Origin: Acidobacteriota bacterium
GTDB lineage: Bacteria > Acidobacteriota > Terriglobia > Bryobacterales > Bryobacteraceae
NCBI GenBank assembly: GCA_947466555.1
Contig: CANIFK010000002.1
Location: 1 to 28,513, forward strand
Reading direction: 5' to 3'
Length of the DNA stretch: 28,513 bases
In this document: one piece after another, positions 1 to 6,574 of the stretch
How the letters are laid out: each line of letters opens with the position of its first letter
Position numbering within the stretch: the first letter of the stretch is position 1
Notes under the pieces: model-generated
What the model saw: only the letters and a program-made list of their open reading frames with translations
What the model was told of the DNA's origin: nothing
The model's database searches: none
Program-made: the position numbers and the translations under genes

Positions 1-1298
1 AGGACTTCCCAGTCGCCCGCGGCGCGGAGGACTACGACCTTGCCGTGCTCGCTGGGGATGTAGATCTTGCCGTCCGCGGCTACTGGGGAGGCGTAGTAGT
101 CCTCCAGCGCTCCGGTTAGGCGGCCTTGCTTCAGGACCTTTCCGGTCTTGGGGTCGAGCGTTGTCAGGATGCCGCCGCTTCGGAATAGGTAGACGACGTT
201 GTTGTAGACCAGCGGGGAGGGGACGTCGGGGAGGGACTTTTCGTATTTCCAGAGGACGTGGGTGTCCGTTACGTTGCCTTGGCCTCCGAGCTTAATGGCC
301 ATGGCGGCGTTGCGGGAGGCTCGGCGGGTGCGGAAGAAGTTCCACTCGCGCTCGTTGAGCAGGCCGTCGCGGTCGAGATCGACGGCGCGCCAGGTGCCGG
401 TGGGCTTCCAGGGTTGGGGGAGTTCTTCAGGGGAGAATTTGCCGTCGTGATTCGTGTCGGCTTTTGCGGCGACTTCGGCGTAGGTGGGGAGTTCGACTTG
501 CTGGCCGGAGTCGTTGCCGGGGGTCCAGCCGGAGAAGTAGAGGGTGTCGCCTTCGATTGTGGGGGCGGACTTGGGTTGGCAGGTCAGGCCGCGGACGAAC
601 CAGACGGCTTCGCCATCGGTGAGGGAGTAGGCGGTGAGCTGGTAGGACCCGGGGGCGATGACTTGGGCGGGGCCTTTGGCGGGGCGGTGGATGATGGGCG
701 TGGCGTAGCCGTTGATGACTTCGCGGGGGGATTTCCAGGCGATTTTGCCGGTGGCGGCGTGGACGGCGAGGATGTAGGCGTCGGTGTCCTGGTCGGCTAC
801 CAGGATGAGTTTGCCGTCGGCGTAGACGGGGGAGGCGACGAGGCCGTGTTGGCTGTTGAAGGGGCCGAGGGGGAGTTGCCAGAGGGGCTTGCCGTCTTGG
901 GTGTAGGCGACGAGGCCGTAGTCGGCGAAGAAGGAGAAGACGGCATTGGGGCCGGTGGCAACGGTGGGGGCTGCGCGGTGGTTGAGGGGGTTCTGGACGT
1001 CGCGTTTCGGGGCGCGGATGGCTTGGCGCCAGAGGAGTTTGCCGGATTGGCGGTTGAGGCAGAGGGTGATTAGCTCGTCGCCCTCGGAGGCGGTTAGGAA
1101 GATTTTGTCGCCGATGATGACGGGGGAGGACTTGCCTTCGGGGAGGTCGGTTTTCCAAATGACGTTTTTGGTGGGGCCGAATTCGGTGGGGAGGGGGCCG
1201 CAGGCGGGGCAGAGGCCGGAGCCGTTGGGGCCGCGGAATTGGGGCCAGTCGGCGGCGGGGAGGGTTAGCGCGACGGAGAGAAAGAGGAGGGGGCGCAT
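1..1298 (-). CDS. PQQ-like beta-propeller protein with inserted EF-hand pair (3' end outside window)
   Basis: This open frame reads from an ATG at 1298 leftwards off the window; 432 residues are visible. The N-terminus (MRPLLFLSVALTLPAA) looks like a Sec signal peptide and is followed at once by DWPQFRGPNGSG, the hallmark opening of secreted PQQ-like/quinoprotein-type beta-propellers. Several blade motifs follow (SSPVIIGDKIFLTA, GKLLWRQA, ASPVYADGKLILVAD, GKIAWKSP, SPLVYNNVVYLF). Residues 281-292 (DTNHDGKFSPEE) and 307-318 (DLDRDGLLNERE) each fit the 12-residue EF-hand loop, with acidic, Asn or Ser ligands at 1, 3, 5, 9 and 12 and Gly at 6, so calcium binding is likely. A CPAC motif near residue 30 is unusual. 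I infer an exported protein that binds a ligand or scaffolds other proteins. The PQQ-like fold alone does not prove enzyme activity. No clear Shine-Dalgarno precedes the ATG. Third codon positions are strongly C-rich. Confidence 0.85.
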   Translation of the reverse strand, partial: MRPLLFLSVALTLPAADWPQFRGPNGSGLCPACGPLPTEFGPTKNVIWKTDLPEGKSSPVIIGDKIFLTASEGDELITLCLNRQSGKLLWRQAIRAPKRDVQNPLNHRAAPTVATGPNAVFSFFADYGLVAYTQDGKPLWQLPLGPFNSQHGLVASPVYADGKLILVADQDTDAYILAVHAATGKIAWKSPREVINGYATPIIHRPAKGPAQVIAPGSYQLTAYSLTDGEAVWFVRGLTCQPKSAPTIEGDTLYFSGWTPGNDSGQQVELPTYAEVAAKADTNHDGKFSPEELPQPWKPTGTWRAVDLDRDGLLNEREWNFFRTRRASRNAAMAIKLGGQGNVTDTHVLWKYEKSLPDVPSPLVYNNVVYLFRSGGILTTLDPKTGKVLKQGRLTGALEDYYASPVAADGKIYIPSEHGKVVVLRAAGDWEV

Positions 1299-1366
1299 GA
1301 ATTGCTTACATGGTATTGGATTGACTGGCGTTATGGGTGGGCCCTACTCTGGTATTGCTCGCCTGC
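1299..1366. promoter_or_regulatory. Divergent intergenic region with a plus-strand promoter candidate
   Basis: On the plus strand TTGACT (1321-1326) is followed 18 bases later by TACTCT (1345-1350). The -35 is a 5/6 match to the sigma-70 consensus and the -10 a 3/6 match. Initiation would fall near 1357, leaving a very short leader before the ATG at 1367. No comparable pair was found for the divergent minus-strand gene. This is inference from motif matching. Confidence 0.35.
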
Positions 1367-1768
1367 ATGATGGACGCCGCTCCTACTTGCGCTGCCCGAG
1401 GCCGTCGCCGGATTCCGGCGCTGTGGTTGCTTGCGCTGTTTTTGCTGGGGCAACTGGTGCCGGTGGTGGCGCTGGCGGCGACCGATGGCATGGCTGGAAT
1501 GGCGTGCTGCAAGCATGGCCGGGATTCCTGTTGCCGGCGGAAGCCTATGGGCGCGGGGCCTTCGATTCGCGCGGGGCATCCGTGCGGGATGGCTTGTGCG
1601 GGGACGCCTGTTGTGGCCGTCGATGCGGGCGTGGCGGTGATGGCGCCGTTGGCCTCTGCTGGGTGGCCGGGCGTGGTGGATCTGTTGGTGTTCGCGGATG
1701 GCCCGGCGGTGGTGGCTTCGGGCTACGACGCGGCGCGGTTCCAGCGGCCTCCTCCTGATTTTGTTTAG
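1367..1768 (+). CDS. Small Cys-rich membrane or exported protein of unknown function
   Basis: A 133-residue protein that I do not recognise. An Arg-rich N-terminus (RGRRR) precedes a hydrophobic stretch at about residues 15-36 (IPALWLLALFLLGQLVPVVA), which fits an uncleaved anchor or a long signal peptide. Next come closely spaced Cys and His residues (CCKHGRDSCCRRK, then HPCGMAC), a plausible metal- or thiol-binding patch. The C-terminus is Pro-rich (FQRPPPDF). The start is uncertain: ATGs lie at 1367 and 1370 and a GTG at 1337, none with a good ribosome binding site. I prefer 1367 because a promoter candidate would start transcription only about 10 bases upstream. The sialidase-like gene begins 43 bases downstream, so the two may be co-transcribed. 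It vaguely resembles small DUF2946-like proteins associated with metal handling, but this is not established. Confidence 0.55.
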   Translation: MMDAAPTCAARGRRRIPALWLLALFLLGQLVPVVALAATDGMAGMACCKHGRDSCCRRKPMGAGPSIRAGHPCGMACAGTPVVAVDAGVAVMAPLASAGWPGVVDLLVFADGPAVVASGYDAARFQRPPPDFV

Positions 1769-1811
1769 TCGCGGCTTTTTTCTGCACTTTACGAATTTCT
1801 GGGAGAGAGAT

Positions 1812-3071
1812 ATGTTTCGTCTGAGCTTGACTGTGGCCGCTTGCGCGGCGTTGTTGCTTGGCGCTGCCGAAAAGGGCGGGCCGGTGGGGTTTCGGGCCTC
1901 GTTTGAGCCGGAGGCGCAGTCGTTGGGCGCCGGGAAGAGCCCGAAGTTTTATGCGCGCCGGGCGCAGGGGTTGATGCTGGTGAAGACCGTTCCGGCGCCG
2001 GGCGGCGGGGCTGATCTGGTGTGGCAGTCGTCGCTTGATCTGGGCGAGAGCTTTCCTGAAACCATGAAGGTGAATCATGTTCCAGGGGAGGTCTATGACC
2101 ACGGGGAGAATTCGCCGCAGTTGCTGACTTCGCCGGATGAATCGACGATGTACGCGGTGTGGAATGGGCGGGATCCGAAGAACCCGGAGTCCGGTGGGAT
2201 CCGGTTTTCGCGCGCGGGGACGATGCGGACGGCGTGGAGCCCGGCGGTGACGGTGAACGACGATACGAAGCCTGCTTCGCATGGGTTTCAGACGGCCGCG
2301 GTGGCGCCGGATGGAACGATCTACATTGCCTGGCTGGACGGGCGGGACGGGCGTTCGACGACAGAAGGGGCGACGGGCGGGACGACGTCGATTTACATGA
2401 CGAAATCGACCGATGGCGGGAAGACGTGGGCGAAGAATGTGCGCGTGAGCACCAACGTTTGTCCGTGCTGCCGGGTGAGCTGGGCGTTTGTGAATGGGCG
2501 CGTTTTGATTGCGTGGCGGTATGTGGAGAAGGGCGATATTCGGGATATTTACATGGCCGCTTCTGAAGACAAGGGCGCGACGTGGGGCACGCCGGGGCCG
2601 GTGTTTAAAGACGGCTGGAAGATCAAGGGTTGTCCGCACGTGGGGCCGGCGATGACGGTGATGGCGGGGAAACTGTACGTCACTTGGTTCACGGAGGGTT
2701 CGAACGATCCGGCGATCTATATGGCGGTTTCGAGCGACGGCGGGAAGACGTTTGCGCCGCGGACGAAGTTGAGCGTTGGGGTGGCTGATCCGACGCATCC
2801 GCAGATTGTGGTGAATGAAGAGCGGCTGGCGGTGGTGTTCCAGGGGCGTGACGCGAAGGTGAAGGGCGGCTGGGGAAAGATGGGCGTTTATTACCGGGAA
2901 ATGCACGCCGATGGGGGCATGAGTCCGCTGGTTCGGGCTGGGGAAGGGAAGGGCGCGTTGACGTATCCGACGGCGCAGTTGGGGCTGAGCGGGCGCATCT
3001 TTCTGGGCTGGACGGAGACGGTGGAAGGGGAAGGGAAGGCGATGCTTTTGCGGGGGCGTTTGGAGAAGTAG
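1812..3071 (+). CDS. Secreted sialidase-like (BNR/Asp-box) beta-propeller protein
   Basis: A 419-residue protein with an N-terminal signal peptide (MFRLSLTVAACAALLLGAA). Asp-box motifs of the SxDxGxTW type lie at residues 199-206 (STDGGKTW), 251-258 (SEDKGATW) and 307-314 (SSDGGKTF), with a degenerate copy at 74-81 (SLDLGESF). They mark a six-bladed sialidase/BNR fold. The fold covers exo-sialidases and many non-enzymatic relatives; I did not confirm the catalytic Arg triad, Tyr and Asp, so sialidase activity is unproven. Residues 217-220 are CPCC between blades, not part of the usual family signature and suggestive of metal or disulphide chemistry. The ATG at 1812 follows the purine-rich GGGAGAGAGA at 1801-1810, which fixes the start; the frame is open further upstream but lacks a site there. 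It lies downstream of the Cys-rich small gene. Confidence 0.82.
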   Translation: MFRLSLTVAACAALLLGAAEKGGPVGFRASFEPEAQSLGAGKSPKFYARRAQGLMLVKTVPAPGGGADLVWQSSLDLGESFPETMKVNHVPGEVYDHGENSPQLLTSPDESTMYAVWNGRDPKNPESGGIRFSRAGTMRTAWSPAVTVNDDTKPASHGFQTAAVAPDGTIYIAWLDGRDGRSTTEGATGGTTSIYMTKSTDGGKTWAKNVRVSTNVCPCCRVSWAFVNGRVLIAWRYVEKGDIRDIYMAASEDKGATWGTPGPVFKDGWKIKGCPHVGPAMTVMAGKLYVTWFTEGSNDPAIYMAVSSDGGKTFAPRTKLSVGVADPTHPQIVVNEERLAVVFQGRDAKVKGGWGKMGVYYREMHADGGMSPLVRAGEGKGALTYPTAQLGLSGRIFLGWTETVEGEGKAMLLRGRLEK

Positions 3072-3140
3072 AGCCGGTTGGCGTAAAAAACATTTTCAGG
3101 GGTTTTTGTTTTTGTTAATCTGATCGCGGAGGGATCCCCT

Positions 3141-5219
3141 TTGCGACTGGCCCTGTTGGCGATCGTTTCGTTGGTGGCGGCGGCCCAGACGGCTCCGTTG
3201 ACGCTGTCGAACTATGACATGTTCCGGTACGCCGTGGCGGGCCGGGAGTTCAGCTATAAGTTCACGCCGAGTGGCGGCATTGGACCCTACACGTTTGCGC
3301 TGGAGGAGGGGTCGGGGCTGCCGGCGGGACTGCGTCTGAACGCGGCGTCGGGGGATCTTACGGGAAGCCTGTTGAATGTCGGGGAGTACCGGCAGACGAT
3401 TTGCGTGACGGACCAGACGAAAGCGCAGATTTGCGTGCCGTTTCTGATCATTGCGGTGTCGGTTGAGGGGGAGACCTATACGGAGCTGGTGCCGGCGCGG
3501 GTGGCCGTGGATTATCAGAATCTGATTGCGAAGCCGGGGGAGTTTGCCGAGGTTGGGTATGACCCGATTTCGGGGAAGCTGCCGGATGGGATGGTGCTGG
3601 AGATTACGGGCCGTTTGTACGGGATTCCGCGGGCGCCGGGTGGGGCGTGGGCGTTCAAGATCCGGGGGAAGGATTTCGAGGGCGGTACGGTTACGAAGGG
3701 CTATTTGATTCGCGTTTTAGGGCCGTTGGCGGCGACGACGGTGTTGCCGAACGGGTTTAGCGCCACCGAGTACAGCGGGCAGTTGACGGTGTTGGGCGAT
3801 GCGCCTCCGCATACTTGGAGTGTCCGGCGCGGGCCGTTGCCGCCGGGATACACGATGAGCGATAGCGGGCGGTTGACGGGCATTTGCAATCAGCCGGGAC
3901 GGTATGTGTTTACGCTGCGGGTGACGGACAGCACGCTGTCGAGCCACGACCGGGAAATGGTGATGACGGTGGAAGGGAAGTTGCAGCCGATATTGATTTC
4001 CACGGCGACGTTGCCGGGTGCTGCGGTGGGCGTTCCGTACCGGTTTGGCGTGAATATTTCGGGCGGCCGAGCGCCGTACCGGCTGCGGATTGTGGGGCCG
4101 TTTCCGCCGGGGCTGGCGTTGGGCCAGGATGGATTTGTGACGGGCACGCCGACGGCGGCCGGGAGCTTTACGTTCTCGCTCGAGGTAGTCGATGTTTCGG
4201 GCGCTAGCTTGTTGAAGACTTTCACGATTGTGGTCGGGAATTTGCGGTACACGGGGCCGGCTACGGTGTCGATGTTCGCGTTGGAAGAGGCGCGGGTGGC
4301 GTTGGTGGCCGAGGGCGGGACGGCACCGTATCGATGGGTGTTGACGAATGGGACGTTGCCGGGCGGGATCACGCTGTCGACCGAGGGTGTTTTGGCGGGT
4401 ACGCCGATTACGGCGGGGTCTGCGGCGGTGACGCTGCGGTTGACGGATGCCGGTGGGCGGAGCGCGGACGTGCCGTTGGCGATTTCGGTGGGTGTTTCGC
4501 GGCCGGTGTTGTCGCAGAACGGGGTTGTGAATGGGGCGTCGTTCGCGGGGGGCGCGGTGGCGCCGGGCGAGATTGTGACGCTGTTTGGATCGCGGATGGG
4601 GCCGGGGAATCTGGCACCGTTCCTGCTGGATTCGAGCGGGCGTGTGCCGACGGCATTGGCGGGGACGCGGGTGCTGTTTGCCGGGTTACCGGCGCCGTTG
4701 TTGTACGTGAGCGCGGGGCAGATTGGGGCGATTGTGCCCTATGGACTGGGCGCGCAGCCGAATGTGGATGTGGTGGTGGAGTCGGCTGGGGTGCGGAGCG
4801 AGGCGGTGCGGGTGGCGATTGCCGCGGCGGCGCCGGGGTTGTTCACGATCGACGCTTCGGGCAAGGGGCAGGCGGCGGCGTTGAACCAGGATGGAACGGT
4901 GAACGGTAGGTCGGCACCAGTGCGGGCTGGGGATGTGATTGTGTTTTTCGGGACCGGGGAAGGGCAGTCGCTGCCGGCGGGCGTGGATGGGACGTTGACG
5001 GGAACGGATCCGGCGCGGCCGGTATTGCCGGTGAAAGTGACGATTGGCGGGAAAGAGGGAACGGTGCTGTATGCGGGCGGGGCGCCGGGGTTGGTGGCGG
5101 GGTTGGTACAGGTGAATGTGCGGGTGCCGGCGGATGTTGTGGCGGGGGACGCGGTGCCGGTGGTGATATCGGTAGGGACGGCGACGGGCGCGGCGGGGGT
5201 CACGATATCTGTACGGTAA
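3141..5219 (+). CDS. Surface protein with Ig-like putative-adhesin repeats and a TIGR03437 C-terminal domain
   Basis: A 692-residue protein starting at TTG 3141, seven bases after GGAGGG (3128-3133). Residues 1-17 form a signal peptide (RLALLAIVSLVAAAQT). About five Ig-like domains of the He_PIG type follow at roughly 25-107, 112-194, 195-279, 280-366 and 367-451, each with the motif LPxGxxL...G.L.GTP..AG.Y.F...VTD. Residues ~452-692 (from VVNGASFAGGAVAPGEIVTL) match the domain known as TIGR03437, described as a Solibacter C-terminal domain of unknown function. The whole architecture points to an exported cell-surface or matrix protein. Only 69 bases separate it from the sialidase-like gene. 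G-ending codons are strongly preferred. Family and location are confident; role is not. Confidence 0.88.
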   Translation: MRLALLAIVSLVAAAQTAPLTLSNYDMFRYAVAGREFSYKFTPSGGIGPYTFALEEGSGLPAGLRLNAASGDLTGSLLNVGEYRQTICVTDQTKAQICVPFLIIAVSVEGETYTELVPARVAVDYQNLIAKPGEFAEVGYDPISGKLPDGMVLEITGRLYGIPRAPGGAWAFKIRGKDFEGGTVTKGYLIRVLGPLAATTVLPNGFSATEYSGQLTVLGDAPPHTWSVRRGPLPPGYTMSDSGRLTGICNQPGRYVFTLRVTDSTLSSHDREMVMTVEGKLQPILISTATLPGAAVGVPYRFGVNISGGRAPYRLRIVGPFPPGLALGQDGFVTGTPTAAGSFTFSLEVVDVSGASLLKTFTIVVGNLRYTGPATVSMFALEEARVALVAEGGTAPYRWVLTNGTLPGGITLSTEGVLAGTPITAGSAAVTLRLTDAGGRSADVPLAISVGVSRPVLSQNGVVNGASFAGGAVAPGEIVTLFGSRMGPGNLAPFLLDSSGRVPTALAGTRVLFAGLPAPLLYVSAGQIGAIVPYGLGAQPNVDVVVESAGVRSEAVRVAIAAAAPGLFTIDASGKGQAAALNQDGTVNGRSAPVRAGDVIVFFGTGEGQSLPAGVDGTLTGTDPARPVLPVKVTIGGKEGTVLYAGGAPGLVAGLVQVNVRVPADVVAGDAVPVVISVGTATGAAGVTISVR

Positions 5220-5220
5220 A

Positions 5221-5249
5221 TTGTCACTGCGGTAAATCTGTGTTATATT
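5221..5249 (+). promoter_or_regulatory. Promoter candidate P1 of the str operon
   Basis: TTGTCA (5221-5226) and TATATT (5244-5249) are separated by exactly 17 bases, each a 5/6 match to the sigma-70 hexamers. The heptamer CGGTAAA sits within the spacer (5230-5236) and another copy abuts the -35 (5214-5220), so a regulator could compete with polymerase here. Starts would fall near 5256, giving a leader of about 430 bases. Confidence 0.55.
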
Positions 5250-5287
5250 GAAGTCCTACCCGAAAGTGGTGTGTGCGGACGGGCGAG

Positions 5288-5316
5288 TTGACACTCGTTT
5301 GTTTGTGCGCTAAACT
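5288..5316 (+). promoter_or_regulatory. Promoter candidate P2 of the str operon
   Basis: A perfect -35 TTGACA (5288-5293), a 17-base spacer and TAAACT (5311-5316, 4/6 to the -10 consensus). Expected initiation is near 5323, so transcripts would begin immediately before the CGGTAAA/TTTACCG hairpin. It lies 67 bases downstream of P1, a tandem arrangement common for strongly expressed operons. Confidence 0.6.
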
Positions 5317-5327
5317 TGTGTGGTTTG

Positions 5328-5345
5328 CGGTAAAGAAATTTACCG
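5328..5345 (+). repeat. CGGTAAA inverted repeat with GAAA loop
   Basis: CGGTAAA (5328-5334), GAAA (5335-5338) and TTTACCG (5339-5345) form a perfect 7-bp stem with a GNRA-type tetraloop. The same heptamer occurs in direct orientation at 5214-5220 and 5230-5236, and CCGTAAA occurs at 5343-5349. It could be a DNA operator or an RNA hairpin at the extreme 5' end of the P2 transcript. Confidence 0.5.
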
Positions 5346-5358
5346 TAAAGCAGTACCT

Positions 5359-5394
5359 GTAGTGCAGAGAGTTGTTCCTTCTGCCTCTGACTAC
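5359..5394 (+). repeat. Leader hairpin with alternative inner pairing
   Basis: GTAGT plus CAGAG (5359-5363 and 5365-5369) pair with CTCTG plus ACTAC (5385-5394). This gives a 10-bp stem with one bulged G and a 15-base loop. A competing inner helix, GCAGA (5364-5368) with TCTGC (5380-5384), uses overlapping bases, so two mutually exclusive folds are possible. No T-tract follows, so it is not a simple terminator. Confidence 0.45.
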
Positions 5395-5687
5395 CGCCTC
5401 ACGTTGTCGACGGTGCAATGCCTGAGATTGTTGAGGTCCGGTTAGAGGTCAGTCCCGCTTCCCGCAAGGACATACGCGCCTTCGAAGGGTATGGACTGTT
5501 TCCGAAGATCTACTTCCTAGCACATCCAAAGTGCAAGACTCGTGAGATGGGCCTTATTTGTCCTAACACGTTTCTATCGATCCTGTGGCTGTAATCCGAT
5601 GGCGCCCGCCGGGAGATTGCATTGCCGAGAGGGTCATTTCGAACCGAATTCCAAATTTTTTTGTGCAATTGCAAGGAGAAGGTATCA

Positions 5688-6068
5688 GTGCCTACCTTTA
5701 ACCAGCTCGTGCGCCTGGGCCGCAAGCCCACGCGATATAAGACGGCGAGCCCCGCGCTCCAAGCGTGCCCGCAGAAGCGCGGCGTTTGTACGCGTGTATA
5801 CACCACCACCCCGAAAAAGCCGAACTCGGCGTTGCGGAAAGTGGCGCGTGTCCGTCTGACCAACGGAATTGAAGTGACCACGTATATCCCGGGCGAAGGC
5901 CACAACCTGCAGGAGCACTCGATCGTGCTGATCCGCGGTGGCCGCGTGAAGGATTTGCCGGGTGTGCGCTATCACGTTGTCCGCGGAACGTTGGACGCCG
6001 GTGGCGTCGCCAACCGCAAGCAGAGCCGCTCCAAGTACGGCGCCAAGCGCCCGAAGCAGAAAGCGTAA
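5688..6068 (+). CDS. rpsL: 30S ribosomal protein S12
   Basis: S12 sits at the decoding centre and helps monitor codon-anticodon pairing. The 126-residue protein contains the invariant stretches CPQKRGVCTRVYTTTPKKPNS, GEGHNLQEHS and RGGRVKDLPGVRYH. Lys43 of the TPKKPNS motif (Lys42 in mature E. coli numbering), where streptomycin-resistance changes commonly occur, is the wild-type Lys. Translation most likely starts at GTG 5688, eight bases after AAGGAGA (5673-5679), giving the expected family N-terminus (PTFNQLVRLGRK). Open frame continues upstream but lies before the ribosome binding site. First gene of the str block, read from the tandem leader promoters; rpsG follows after 12 bases. Confidence 0.97.
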   Translation: MPTFNQLVRLGRKPTRYKTASPALQACPQKRGVCTRVYTTTPKKPNSALRKVARVRLTNGIEVTTYIPGEGHNLQEHSIVLIRGGRVKDLPGVRYHVVRGTLDAGGVANRKQSRSKYGAKRPKQKA

Positions 6069-6080
6069 GGGATTTGAGAT

Positions 6081-6554
6081 ATGCCGCGTAGAAGAAGAGC
6101 AGAAGTTCGCGAAGTGGCCCCGGATCCGATTTTCGGATCTACGCTCGTCGAGAAGTTTGTCAATTCCCTGATGTGGGAAGGCCGCAAGGCTGTGGCGCAG
6201 CGCGTGTTCTACGCCGCCATGACGAAGGTTGGCGAGAAGAGCGGTGGGGAAGAAGCCCTGAAGGTCTTCAAGAAGGCCGTTGAAAACTGCAAGCCGATGC
6301 TGGAAGTGAAGACCCGCCGTGTGGGTGGTGCTAACTACCAGGTTCCGGTGGAAGTTCCGCAGAACCGGCGCACGTCGCTGGCGTTCCGCTGGATCATTGG
6401 CAACGCGCGGTCGCGCCCCGAAAAGGGCATGCCGGATAAGCTGGCGAATGAGTTGCTTGACGCTGCGAACCTCCGCGGCGGGGCGATTAAGAAGAAAGAC
6501 GACGTCCACCGTATGGCCGAGGCTAACAAAGCCTTCGCGCACTATCGTTGGTAG
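6081..6554 (+). CDS. rpsG: 30S ribosomal protein S7
   Basis: S7 binds the 3' major domain of 16S rRNA, nucleates assembly of the small-subunit head and borders the E site. At 157 residues it has the normal family length. The basic N-terminus (MPRRRRAEVREVAPDPIFGS), the central VGGANYQVPVEVPQNRR and the RSRPEKGMPDKLANELLDAA segment are clear matches. In E. coli S7 is the translational repressor of the str operon, binding the rpsL-rpsG intercistronic RNA. Here that spacer is only 12 bases, so the E. coli-type operator is unlikely to be present in the same form. The nearby GGGA is a weak ribosome binding site, suggesting coupling to rpsL translation. Confidence 0.97.
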   Translation: MPRRRRAEVREVAPDPIFGSTLVEKFVNSLMWEGRKAVAQRVFYAAMTKVGEKSGGEEALKVFKKAVENCKPMLEVKTRRVGGANYQVPVEVPQNRRTSLAFRWIIGNARSRPEKGMPDKLANELLDAANLRGGAIKKKDDVHRMAEANKAFAHYRW

Positions 6555-6574
6555 GGAGAACCGGCTAAGTATTT

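Larger units (their letters stand above)
5220..5687 (+). promoter_or_regulatory. 468-base leader region of the str operon
   Basis: This gene-free stretch carries two consensus-like promoters (5221-5249 and 5288-5316), CGGTAAA repeats, a GAAA-looped hairpin (5328-5345) and a longer bulged hairpin (5359-5394). The hexamer GAGGTC occurs twice near 5433-5450. A 58-codon open frame (5418-5594) has no ribosome binding site and is probably not a gene. The final part holds a run of seven T residues (about 5656-5662) without a strong GC stem before it, so it is not a convincing terminator, and then the rpsL ribosome binding site. The long untranslated leader fits control of a highly expressed ribosomal operon. 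Confidence 0.6.

Noticed and set aside
258..1073. A 271-codon plus-strand open frame rich in Gly, Ala and Val
   Set aside because: It lies opposite the PQQ-like propeller gene, whose translated sequence has real motifs; the plus-strand product is low complexity.
3093..3121. A promoter-like pair TTTTCA and TAATCT before the Ig-like gene
   Set aside because: The -10 matches at only three positions; co-transcription with the upstream gene 69 bases away is as likely.
5418..5594. A 58-residue frame in the str leader (MPEIVEVRLEVSPASRKDIR...)
   Set aside because: No ribosome binding site, codon use unlike either neighbouring gene class, and no recognisable family. Conservation in relatives would change this view.
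5640..5665. A T-run before rpsL resembling a terminator tail
   Set aside because: No stable GC stem immediately precedes the run, and it lies directly before the rpsL ribosome binding site.
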